Positions 50,638 to 57,335 of a DNA stretch of 57,335 bases are shown piece by piece. The notes beneath the pieces were generated by a model, which was given only the letters and a program-made list of their open reading frames with translations, was not told where the DNA came from and searched no databases. The stretch covers positions 1 through 57,335 of the forward strand of contig JAILAF010000045.1 in NCBI GenBank assembly GCA_024681775.1, written 5' to 3'. The stretch's first letter is position 1. Each line of letters begins with the position of its first letter. The position numbers and the translations under genes are program-made. This DNA comes from Lachnospiraceae bacterium. Lineage in GTDB: Bacteria > Bacillota > Clostridia > Lachnospirales > Lachnospiraceae.

Positions 50638-51564
50638 ATGGCTAAAACGAAAGATCTTGATATGGCGCCCTCCAAGAGAGAGCATCTCGGACCTGGGCAG
50701 TTTGTACTTGCATTTATCCTGCTGATATATACGTTGTTCTGCGCATTACCCGTAGTGCTGGTCTTCGTGGCAGCATTCACGGATGAGAAATACATCGTTC
50801 AGAACGGATTCTCCTTCCTGCCGAAGGCAATCTCCATGAACGGCTTCTCCGCTGTGCTCCGGTACGGCAAACAGCTGGGCCAGTCCTATGTGGTCACCAT
50901 CGGCGTCACCGTCGTCGGCACCCTGCTTGGCCTGCTGGTCATGAGTATGTTCGCATACTCCATCAGCCGGAAGGACTTCAGACTTTCCAAGTTCCTCTCC
51001 GTTTACCTGCTGATCCCGATGCTGTTCAACGGCGGACAGCTTTCCGGATACATCATCTTTACCAGTTACTACGGACTGAAGGACAGCCTCTGGCTGCTGA
51101 TCCTGCCACTGTGCGTCACCACGATGAATGTCATCATCCTGCGCACTTACATCGCCAACAGCATCCCTGATGAGCTGATGGAAGCGGCGAAGATCGACGG
51201 CGCGGGAGAGTATCGTACCTTCTTCCAGATCTGCCTGCCTCTGATGAAGCCCTCACTTGCAGCTGTCGGTTTCATGATGGCGACCGCCTACTGGAATGAC
51301 TGGCAGAACGCGCTGCTGTACATCACCACCGACAAGAAGAAGCCTCTGCAGCTCCTTCTGATCAGTATCCAGAAGAGTATCGAGTTCCTGCTGAGCAACT
51401 CCAATGTGCCTGCCTCCGCAAGAGCAGCCATGGGAGGAACCATTCCGCAGTACTCTGCAACCATGGCAACCGTGGTCGTTGTCATCGCGCCCATCATGGT
51501 GATCTACCCCTTCTTCCAGAAGTACTTCATCAAGGGCCTTACCGTCGGTTCCGTCAAGGGCTGA
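50638..51564 (+). CDS. CUT1 sugar ABC transporter permease, YtcP/LplC-like
   Basis: The 308-aa permease has six predicted helices and the EAA loop LMEAAKIDGAGEYRTFFQICL near residue 180 (length limited here: MEAAKIDGAGEYRTFF). It is the second half of the membrane channel, pairing with the LplB-like permease. GGAGGGGAG lies just upstream. It begins 14 bases after the first permease and precedes the binding protein by 79 bases. Confidence 0.93.
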   Translation: MAKTKDLDMAPSKREHLGPGQFVLAFILLIYTLFCALPVVLVFVAAFTDEKYIVQNGFSFLPKAISMNGFSAVLRYGKQLGQSYVVTIGVTVVGTLLGLLVMSMFAYSISRKDFRLSKFLSVYLLIPMLFNGGQLSGYIIFTSYYGLKDSLWLLILPLCVTTMNVIILRTYIANSIPDELMEAAKIDGAGEYRTFFQICLPLMKPSLAAVGFMMATAYWNDWQNALLYITTDKKKPLQLLLISIQKSIEFLLSNSNVPASARAAMGGTIPQYSATMATVVVVIAPIMVIYPFFQKYFIKGLTVGSVKG

Positions 51565-51643
51565 CACATTTACCTTACGATATTCAAATGCCGGCATAGT
51601 GCCTGCATTAGAATATAATTAAAATTCATAAAGGGAGGATTTT

Positions 51644-53221
51644 ATGAAGAAAAAAGCATTAGCTCTTGTTCTCACTGCAGCTATGGCTATGTCCATGCTT
51701 GCAGGCTGCGGCAGCTCTGATACTGCTGCAGATACGACCAGCAGCAGCTCCAGCTCCAGCACCACTGACAGCTCCAGCGCTGCATCCACTGATACCGCTG
51801 CATCCACCGATACTGCTGCATCCACCGATACTGCAGCATCCGGCGACGCTGTGAACATCAGTGTTTACAGATGTACCTTCAACCTGGCTAACCCTGACAG
51901 CGCACAGGTTCAGAAGGTTCAGGATGCCATCAACGCTTACATCGCAGACAAGATCAACGTTCAGATCACTCTGACCGACATCGGCTCCGGCGAGTACACC
52001 GAGAAGGCTAACCTGGCACTTGCAAACAACGAGATCAACCTTCTGTGGACTGCTTCCTGGGAAGGCACCATCGGCACCAACGATCTGGTTCCCGCTAACG
52101 CAGTTTACGACATCACCGATCTGCTTCCCGGTTCCGCTCTGTACGGTTCCATGGACGCTGGTCAGTGGGATGCTACCACCTACAACGGACGTAACTACTT
52201 CATCCCTGTCTACAAGGACAACGTTGAGGGCTACGATTTCATGTTCCGTCAGGATCTGATCGACGCTCACGGCTGGGATATCTCCTCCGTCAAGAAGCTG
52301 GCTGACCTTGAGCCCATGCTGGCAGACGCTAAGGCTGACGGCCTCAAGTACCCCTTCCTGACCCAGAAGACCGCTATGTTCTACAGATGGTACATCGACA
52401 GCTTTGATTTCTTCACTGCTGACGCTTCCACCAACTTCTTCGCAGTTAAGAGAGATACCAACGAAGTCGTTGACACCATTCTCTCCGATGAGTACCTTGA
52501 GTTCTGCACTCTGATGGCTGATTGGGCTGAGAAAGGCTACATCTCCGAGGATGATGTGACCAAGGTTACCACCGACACCACCACCCAGACTCAGGATTGG
52601 GCTATTTCCTGGTGGACCGACATCCCTGTAAATGACGAGGCAGATGCTCGTTACAGCCAGGATGTTACCATGACCCCTGCAACCCAGAGATATGCACACA
52701 GCACTTCCGCTCTTGGTTCCTGCTACTGCGTAACCGCAAACAGCACCGCTGAGCAGGCTCAGGCTTGCATCGACTTCATGGGACTGCTTTACACCGACAG
52801 CAAGCTGGCTGACCTCTACACCTTCGGTATCGAGGGTGAGGACTTCACCTATGATGCTAACGGCCAGGTTGAGCAGACCTCCGAGAAGTACAACCACTCC
52901 ATGTGGGAGTCCGCTTCCGCTACCATCGTTACTCCCGTGAGCAACGAGCCCGCAAACAAGGCTGATCTGTACAAGGCCTTCAACGGCGGAGCAAATACCT
53001 CCTGCGCAGCAGGTTTCCGTTTCGACAAGACCCCTGTTGAGGCTCAGTACACCGCATGTGCTAACCTCTTCGAGGAGTACGGATTCCCTCTTGAGAACGG
53101 TGGCGTTCCTGTAGCTGACGTTGAGGCTACCATCGCAGCATACCAGGCAGCTCTGGATGCAGCTGGCTACCAGGATGTTCTGGCTGAGTTCCAGAAGCAG
53201 TACAACGATTGGAAGAACTAA
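51644..53221 (+). CDS. sugar-binding lipoprotein of the ABC importer
   Basis: The 525-aa lipoprotein has a signal peptide and lipobox ending in LAGC (Cys near residue 24), then a Ser/Thr/Ala/Asp linker of about 45 residues with three copies of STDTAA, then a two-lobe family 1-type solute-binding domain. Its size matches the larger LipO/YtcQ proteins (about 500-530 aa) that partner LplB/YtcP permeases. AAAGGGAGG precedes the ATG. Codon use (GCT, GTT, AAC) marks high expression. A strong terminator follows. Ligand: probably a beta-gluco-oligosaccharide, by context with the GH94 phosphorylase. Confidence 0.9.
   Translation: MKKKALALVLTAAMAMSMLAGCGSSDTAADTTSSSSSSSTTDSSSAASTDTAASTDTAASTDTAASGDAVNISVYRCTFNLANPDSAQVQKVQDAINAYIADKINVQITLTDIGSGEYTEKANLALANNEINLLWTASWEGTIGTNDLVPANAVYDITDLLPGSALYGSMDAGQWDATTYNGRNYFIPVYKDNVEGYDFMFRQDLIDAHGWDISSVKKLADLEPMLADAKADGLKYPFLTQKTAMFYRWYIDSFDFFTADASTNFFAVKRDTNEVVDTILSDEYLEFCTLMADWAEKGYISEDDVTKVTTDTTTQTQDWAISWWTDIPVNDEADARYSQDVTMTPATQRYAHSTSALGSCYCVTANSTAEQAQACIDFMGLLYTDSKLADLYTFGIEGEDFTYDANGQVEQTSEKYNHSMWESASATIVTPVSNEPANKADLYKAFNGGANTSCAAGFRFDKTPVEAQYTACANLFEEYGFPLENGGVPVADVEATIAAYQAALDAAGYQDVLAEFQKQYNDWKN
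51779..51841 (+). repeat. tandem 18-bp repeats in the binding-protein linker
   Basis: Three near-identical 18-bp units (GCTGCATCCACYGATACY) followed by a partial fourth, each coding AASTDT. The copies are in frame, so copy-number change would lengthen or shorten the linker by six residues. Confidence 0.85.
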
Positions 53222-53254
53222 TCGATAGACTGAAACTGAAAAACAGTTAAGCCG

Positions 53255-53286
53255 AAGGGCGGGAGAGTGATCTCCCGCCCTTTTTC
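53255..53286 (+). terminator. intrinsic terminator of the importer operon
   Basis: Perfect 10-bp stem GGGCGGGAGA/TCTCCCGCCC with loop GTGA, then TTTTT. Confidence 0.93.
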
Positions 53287-53317
53287 TATCTTTCTTTGGC
53301 TAAGCAAAAACGGCAAT

Positions 53318-53348
53318 CAAAAAGACCTGCGCGTCGCGCAGGTCTTTT
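53318..53348. terminator. terminator of degV (bidirectional)
   Basis: Perfect 13-bp stem AAAAGACCTGCGC/GCGCAGGTCTTTT with a 3-base loop; A-rich left flank gives a T run for the minus-strand degV transcript. Confidence 0.88.
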
Positions 53349-53369
53349 GCGTTATCTATCGGATGATCT

Positions 53370-54254
53370 TTAGAAGTCCTTCTGTGCGCCCTTGAAGAAG
53401 AGCACCACGGTGCCGGGCCCCAGGTGGACAGCGATGGTGGCGCCGGTGCGGAAGAGAGCGACCTTTCCTTTCAGATTGGGGAAAGCGGCTTCCACCTGAT
53501 CTCTCAGGGTCTCTCCCAATGCCTTGTCGGTGTAACAGATGTAGCACTTGCCGTCATAGGCTTCGCCTCCGTCTGCACGCTCCTTCATGATCTCGATCTG
53601 TCTGGCGATACCGCGCTTGCTGCCGCGGATCTTCTCACGGACCTTCAGGCTTCCATCGGTGGCGACCTCCACCAGAGGGCAGATGTTCAGCATCTTGCCG
53701 ACGAGACCTGCTGCGGGCTTTACGCGGCCGCCCTTGATGAGGAAGGTGAGGTCGGTGGACAGCACCAGGTGATGGATCTTGCCCCGCTCTGCGATGGCGT
53801 ATTTTTCCAGCTCATCCATATCCATGCCTTCATCCCTGCGGTCAGCCAGGAGATCCACCAGCATGCCGTATCCGGAAGATCCGCAAAGGGAATCCACCAG
53901 GGTGATCCTGCGGTCCGGATAGCGCTCCTGCAGCTCACTTCTTGCTGCCATTGCGGAGTTCAGGGTACCGGAGATACCGGAGGAAAGGGTGACATGGAAG
54001 ACGTCCTTGCCCTCCTTCAGGATGGGCTCCCAGAATTCCTCATAGGCGCCGGTGCTCACCTGAGAGCTGTGGGCTTCCTTGCCGGCCAGCATTTCCTTGA
54101 ACATCTCCTCCTGGGTGATGGTGACATCCATATCGTCTTCGTACTCGTGTCCGTCGATGCTGATGTGAAAGGGGACGGTGCGGATCTGTCTGTGGTCATA
54201 CCATTCATGGTTCAGATCTGCGGTGGAACAGCAGCACAACACATAATTGCTCAT
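53370..54254 (-). CDS. DegV-family fatty-acid-binding protein
   Basis: DegV/FakB proteins bind a fatty acid and present it to the FakA kinase, which makes acyl-phosphate. The 294-aa protein has the N-terminal lobe (VLCCCSTADL, the HISIDGHEYED region, SQVSTGAYEEFW) and the second lobe with LSSGISGTLNSA and TLVDSLCGSSGYGM, the conserved Ser/Thr pairs at the carboxylate site, and FLIKGGRVKPAAG. GGAGG precedes the ATG at 54254. It diverges from a TetR-type regulator gene, with an inverted repeat in its leader. The lone FakA-like middle domain at 6.1 kb may be connected. No complete FakA is in the window. Confidence 0.9.
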   Translation of the reverse strand: MSNYVLCCCSTADLNHEWYDHRQIRTVPFHISIDGHEYEDDMDVTITQEEMFKEMLAGKEAHSSQVSTGAYEEFWEPILKEGKDVFHVTLSSGISGTLNSAMAARSELQERYPDRRITLVDSLCGSSGYGMLVDLLADRRDEGMDMDELEKYAIAERGKIHHLVLSTDLTFLIKGGRVKPAAGLVGKMLNICPLVEVATDGSLKVREKIRGSKRGIARQIEIMKERADGGEAYDGKCYICYTDKALGETLRDQVEAAFPNLKGKVALFRTGATIAVHLGPGTVVLFFKGAQKDF

Positions 54255-54280
54255 TTCTTTTCCTCCAATACGTTCACTTT

Positions 54281-54312
54281 GCAACACCTGTGGGAAATGT
54301 AACAAGTGTTGC
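54281..54312. promoter_or_regulatory. inverted repeat, possible TetR operator
   Basis: Arms GCAACAC and GTGTTGC spaced by 18 bases in the degV leader, downstream of the predicted promoter. A TetR dimer could cover it, although the spacing is wider than usual. Confidence 0.42.
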
Positions 54313-54329
54313 CAGTTTTAGGCAGTTTC

Positions 54330-54359
54330 ATTATAATGGTATTGCAGAGAAAAACTCAA
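54330..54359 (-). promoter_or_regulatory. promoter of degV
   Basis: On the minus strand TTGAGT and a perfect TATAAT are 18 bases apart. Confidence 0.6.
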
Positions 54360-54463
54360 TGGTCAAAGGCATTGGGGATGTTGCTTAGGAAACAATTTCG
54401 GTACATATGTTACATATCTGTCCGCATAGGAAAGCACAGGATGGACTGCGCTGGAGGGAAGAC

Positions 54464-55069
54464 ATGAGAAAAGAAGGAGAACTTTCCGGGACCAAAACGG
54501 AAGATAAAAGGGTGATCCGTACAAAACAGGCCATCAGGGATGCGTTCTGGACTCTCCTGGAGGAGCGGAATTTCGAGAAAATATCGGTGTCGGATCTGGC
54601 AGACCGGGCGGGGATCAACCGCAAGACATTCTATGCCTATTACGACAGTCTGGACGCGCTGGTGGAAGAGGTGGAGGACGATCTGACGAAGAACTACGAG
54701 CCCATCTTCCGGGATGCGAGAAGCCTGGAGACGGCGCTGAAGCCCTATGACTTCATCAATCGCCTCAACGCCCAGATCACGCTGGACTACCACAAGCTGA
54801 GCCTCTTTAATCATAAGGGTCTCCTGCCGCATTACATCGAGAAGATCAAATGCCTCCTCATCGAGATCTTCCGGGCGGAGGATTTCATCACCATGGATGA
54901 GAAGCAGGATGCCAGATTTTTGCTGTTCCTGGAGTTTACCACGGCGGGAGCCCTGTCCATGCTCTCCTCCTGGACCCAGAAGCGGCATCTGACCATCGAG
55001 GAATTCACGGATCTGATCTCCGCGTTCATCCTGCAGGATTACGCGATCTGGAAAAACTGGAAGGACTGA
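54464..55069 (+). CDS. TetR/AcrR-family transcriptional regulator
   Basis: The 201-aa protein has the TetR DNA-binding region at residues about 15-62 (RTKQAIRDAFWTLLEE, ISVSDLADRAGINRKTFYAYY) and a C-terminal effector/dimer domain of about 130 residues resembling the TetR_C_7 group. CTGGAGGGAAG precedes the ATG at 54464; an in-frame ATG 57 bases upstream lacks a site. Divergent from degV, it is the prime candidate to control that gene. A GT2 glycosyltransferase gene follows 12 bases downstream, perhaps in the same transcript. Confidence 0.88.
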   Translation: MRKEGELSGTKTEDKRVIRTKQAIRDAFWTLLEERNFEKISVSDLADRAGINRKTFYAYYDSLDALVEEVEDDLTKNYEPIFRDARSLETALKPYDFINRLNAQITLDYHKLSLFNHKGLLPHYIEKIKCLLIEIFRAEDFITMDEKQDARFLLFLEFTTAGALSMLSSWTQKRHLTIEEFTDLISAFILQDYAIWKNWKD

Positions 55070-55081
55070 TCGGAGGAAACA

Positions 55082-56110
55082 ATGAAGTTAAGTATCATCG
55101 TACCTGTATACAATATGGAGGAGGGCGGAAGGCTGACCTACTGTCTGGACTCTCTGCTGCATCAGACACTGCCTCCGAAGGAATATGAGATCATCGCCGT
55201 GGATGACGCATCCACGGACCGCTCTCTGGAGATCCTTCGACAGGCGCAGGAGGAGCATCCGGACCGTCTGAAGGTCATTGCATCCCCGGAAAACCATCAC
55301 CAGGGGGGCGCCAGGAACAGAGGTCTGGAGGTGGCAAAGGGCGAATATGTGGGATTCATGGACGCAGACGATTGGGCGGATCCCGAGATGTATGCCAAGC
55401 TCCTGGCAAAAGCAGAGGAAACCGGCGCCGATGTGGTGGGCTGTCAGTACCATATCACCGACAGACAGGGAGGCACCGGGAAAACGGCACAGATCCACGA
55501 TCCGGCCTTTACCGGTCCCATGACCCAGCGGATGATGAATCATTTCATCAAGCTCCCCGGCAGCATGGTGGTGAAGATCTACCGTCGCAGCGTCATCGAG
55601 GAGCACCATCTCCGGTTTCCGGAGGATATGTTCTACGAGGACAATATGGCTGCCCCCATCTGGATGAGCTGTTTCGCCAGGTTTGAGCTGGTGGATGAGC
55701 CGCTGTACGCCTATTATCAGCATCCGGGCTCCACGGTGCATAAAACGGATCGGAGCCGTCTGGAGGACCGGATGAAGGCGGGCAGAGGATTTGTGGATTA
55801 TTATGCGGCGCATCACCTGAAGGACGCTTACCACGACGCCCTGTGCTCGGCCTTTACCAGACTCTTTTACGTCAACACGCTTTTTTCCCATATGCAGGAC
55901 AGCAAAAAAACGGATTTTAAGCTGCTGAAAGAACTGCGGCAGGGGATGCGGAGCTATTTCCCCGATTTCGCGGAAGTGCCGGACTACCGGGACAATTACG
56001 ACGCGGAGCAGCGCAGGCTCCTTTCACTTCACATGAAGTCTCCCAGGCTTTTTGCGGCCTATTACCGGGCACTGCAGTTCTATCGCAGGGTGCGGTACGG
56101 GAAGAAATGA
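55082..56110 (+). CDS. GT2-family glycosyltransferase
   Basis: The 342-aa GT-A enzyme has the opening SIIVPVYNMEEGG, the nucleotide-binding VDDASTDRS near residue 40, the GGARNRGLEVAKGEYVGFMD block with the DxD (DADD) near 93 and the C-terminal acceptor region with EDMFYEDNM near 190. It transfers a sugar to a cell-surface polymer or lipid. GGAGGAAAC precedes the ATG. It overlaps or abuts the AlkD-like gene. Confidence 0.9.
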   Translation: MKLSIIVPVYNMEEGGRLTYCLDSLLHQTLPPKEYEIIAVDDASTDRSLEILRQAQEEHPDRLKVIASPENHHQGGARNRGLEVAKGEYVGFMDADDWADPEMYAKLLAKAEETGADVVGCQYHITDRQGGTGKTAQIHDPAFTGPMTQRMMNHFIKLPGSMVVKIYRRSVIEEHHLRFPEDMFYEDNMAAPIWMSCFARFELVDEPLYAYYQHPGSTVHKTDRSRLEDRMKAGRGFVDYYAAHHLKDAYHDALCSAFTRLFYVNTLFSHMQDSKKTDFKLLKELRQGMRSYFPDFAEVPDYRDNYDAEQRRLLSLHMKSPRLFAAYYRALQFYRRVRYGKK

Positions 56111-56121
56111 AGGAGGGAAAA

Positions 56122-56820
56122 ATGAAAGAGATCACGGATCGGCTTTTTTCATTGCAGGATCTGAAATACCGGGAGATGCAGGTAAAGATCATCCCGAACA
56201 TCCCACCGGAATCCATCATCGGGGTCCGGACACCGGCGCTGCGGGATCTGGCGAAAAAACTGCCTGCGGAGACGGCGGGTCCCTTTTTGGAGGAACTGCC
56301 CCATCGCTATTTTGACGAAGACCAGCTCCACGCCTTTGTGCTCTCGGGCATGAAGGACTACGACATCTGTATGGCGGCGCTGGAGCGATTTCTTCCCTAT
56401 GTGAACAACTGGGCCACCTGCGATCAGATGTCCCCCAAGGTGTTCAAAAAGCATAAGACAGAGCTCCTGAAACATATTGAAAAATGGCTGGATTCCGGGG
56501 AAACCTATACCGTGCGCTTCGGTATCGGTATGCTGATGGAGCATTTCCTGGATGCGGATTTTGACCAGAGGTATCCGGAGATGGTGGCCGGTGTTGTTTC
56601 CGAAGAGTACTACGTGAACATGATGATCGCCTGGTACTTCGCCACGGCTCTTGCCAAGCAGTATGAAGCGGTATTGCCTTTCGTCAAAGACCGCCGCCTC
56701 TCCCGGTGGACCCATAACAAGACCATCCAAAAGGCGGTGGAAAGCTACCGCATCACGCCGGAGCAGAAGGCATATCTCCGGACCCTTAAGGAGCGGGGGG
56801 CAGACGAAAAAACAGGCTAA
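56122..56820 (+). CDS. AlkD-like DNA alkylation repair protein
   Basis: The 232-aa protein is all-helical HEAT-like, with the family's IIGVRTPALRDLAKKL near residue 32, NNWATCDQMSPKVFKKH near 100 and the ARYF/TALAKQYE helix near 180. The AlkD/AlkC family excises positively charged alkylated bases. AAGGAGGG lies before the ATG at 56122; an earlier ATG at 56107 overlaps the glycosyltransferase stop but has no binding site. Catalytic residues in this family are few, so function is inferred from fold motifs. Confidence 0.82.
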   Translation: MKEITDRLFSLQDLKYREMQVKIIPNIPPESIIGVRTPALRDLAKKLPAETAGPFLEELPHRYFDEDQLHAFVLSGMKDYDICMAALERFLPYVNNWATCDQMSPKVFKKHKTELLKHIEKWLDSGETYTVRFGIGMLMEHFLDADFDQRYPEMVAGVVSEEYYVNMMIAWYFATALAKQYEAVLPFVKDRRLSRWTHNKTIQKAVESYRITPEQKAYLRTLKERGADEKTG

Positions 56821-56826
56821 AAAATT

Positions 56827-56845
56827 GCGGAAATCCGCGTTTTTT
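56827..56845 (+). terminator. weak intrinsic terminator
   Basis: Short stem GCGG/CCGC with 4-base loop then GTTTTTT after the AlkD-like gene. Confidence 0.45.
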
Positions 56846-56871
56846 CCCTCGCGGAAATGGACGGAAAAAGG

Positions 56872-56899
56872 TTGTAAATCTACCGCAAAAGGGTACAAT
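56872..56899 (+). promoter_or_regulatory. candidate promoter of the GH31-like gene
   Basis: TTGTAA and TACAAT separated by 16 bases, about 114 bases before the start codon. A second -10-like TATACT lies at 56903. Confidence 0.5.
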
Positions 56900-57012
56900 G
56901 ATTATACTAGGGGTGATATACGGGAGCGTTGCGGATCATCCGCAAAAGTGCATGCCTGCACCGGTCCCGCCACCTGCAGGGAATATCAGAAAAGGCAAAG
57001 GGGAAACAAAAA

Positions 57013-57335
57013 ATGAGATTTGAACAGATCGGAAACGCGCTGGTGGGAAGAGCCGGCAACGAGTATCTGCAACTGGAGCCCTGGGGCAGGAATGCATTGC
57101 GTGTGCGTTGCACAATGCTCCCCAGGCTCAGCGGCGAAGACAGAGCCCTGACGGAGAAGCCCGCGGAAGCGAAGGCGGAGATCACCATCGATCCGAACCT
57201 TTCCGTCATCAAAAACGGCGAGATCCGTGCGGAGATCAACCAGTCCGGCACCATCGCGTTCTTTAAGGGAGATACCCGGATCCTCTATGAGTATAACCGC
57301 TTCTACGGTGTGCCTCTCACCAGAGAGAGCCGCTG
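57013..57335 (+). CDS. GH31-family alpha-glycosidase, N-terminal part (cut by window end)
   Basis: The 107 visible codons read MRFEQIGNALVGRAGNEYLQ and so on, with LEPWGRNALRVRCTM near residue 22, ITIDPNL near 58 and the FFKGDTRILYEYNRFYG strand near 84. This pattern, with the early 'LEPWG-x-N-x-LRVR' strand, is the N-terminal beta domain of bacterial GH31 enzymes such as alpha-xylosidase/alpha-glucosidase. The catalytic domain lies past the window, so the family assignment rests on this domain only. A modest AAGGGGA lies upstream of the ATG. Confidence 0.6.
   Translation, partial: MRFEQIGNALVGRAGNEYLQLEPWGRNALRVRCTMLPRLSGEDRALTEKPAEAKAEITIDPNLSVIKNGEIRAEINQSGTIAFFKGDTRILYEYNRFYGVPLTRESR

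Overview
The window looks like chromosomal core DNA from a GC-rich, obligately anaerobic Clostridia, most likely Lachnospiraceae. Three things point there: Gram-positive style signals (AGGAGG ribosome binding sites, TTGACA/TATAAT promoters, a HrcA/CIRCE heat-shock operon, MsmK-type sugar ABC transport, YtrA-type GntR, DegV, CdaR); anaerobe genes (a rubredoxin-first rubrerythrin and a PflA-like radical SAM protein); and families typical of Lachnospiraceae (DUF6465, YerB/DUF3048, the stand-alone 'kinase to dihydroxyacetone kinase' domain, DUF6020). I see no phage, integrase, transposase, CRISPR array or plasmid gene. No function is assigned beyond what family motifs allow.

Layout. 1-7.2 kb: tRNA-Gly and murG (minus), pgi, a D-2-hydroxyacid dehydrogenase, a coupled pair of half-size DMT/SMR-like transporters, then mtnN and luxS (minus; activated methyl cycle and AI-2), a 108-aa FakA-type middle domain alone, and reverse rubrerythrin. 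7.2-12.4 kb: a DUF6020 membrane protein and a yerB-like lipoprotein followed by a histidine kinase and response regulator. 12.4-22 kb: two ABC exporter loci on the minus strand, one (permease, ATPase, YtrA-type GntR) with a clear operator, the other (two permeases and a NatA-like ATPase) with palindromes in its leader. Between them lie a GT4 glycosyltransferase and an overlapping arginase-fold gene. 22-31.2 kb: RsmF-like methyltransferase, RluA-type pseudouridine synthase, O-antigen-ligase-like protein and a membrane-bound J-domain protein run as one tight operon; then metG, an alpha/beta hydrolase, a GNAT acetyltransferase and a YesL-like protein. 31.3-36.2 kb: a Cache-GGDEF diguanylate cyclase, the shared sugar ATPase MsmK/UgpC, a CdaR/PucR regulator and a convergent radical SAM activase-like gene.

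36.2-36.9 kb has no protein gene. It holds the SRP RNA (minus strand) and a plus-strand promoter that runs straight into a strong hairpin terminator, then further hairpins. 36.9-40.7 kb: aminotransferase, patatin-like lipase, uppP and a Lys/Ala-rich histone-H1-like protein. 40.8-45.9 kb: CIRCE-hrcA-grpE-dnaK-dnaJ.

45.9-53.3 kb is a disaccharide-use locus. A GH94 phosphorylase (cellobiose-type) diverges from a lacI-permease-permease-binding-protein operon, and two related operator-like palindromes lie just downstream of the two divergent promoters. The locus has no ATPase gene; MsmK at 33-34 kb is the obvious candidate partner. 53.3-57.3 kb: degV diverging from a tetR gene, a GT2 glycosyltransferase, an AlkD-like DNA repair gene, and the first ~107 codons of a GH31-like glycosidase cut by the window edge.

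The items most worth a second look are the 36.2-36.9 kb RNA region, the GH94/LacI locus with its structured leader, the membrane J-domain protein, the isolated FakA middle domain, the H1-like DUF6465 protein, and the ABC ATPase with a low-complexity insert before its signature motif.
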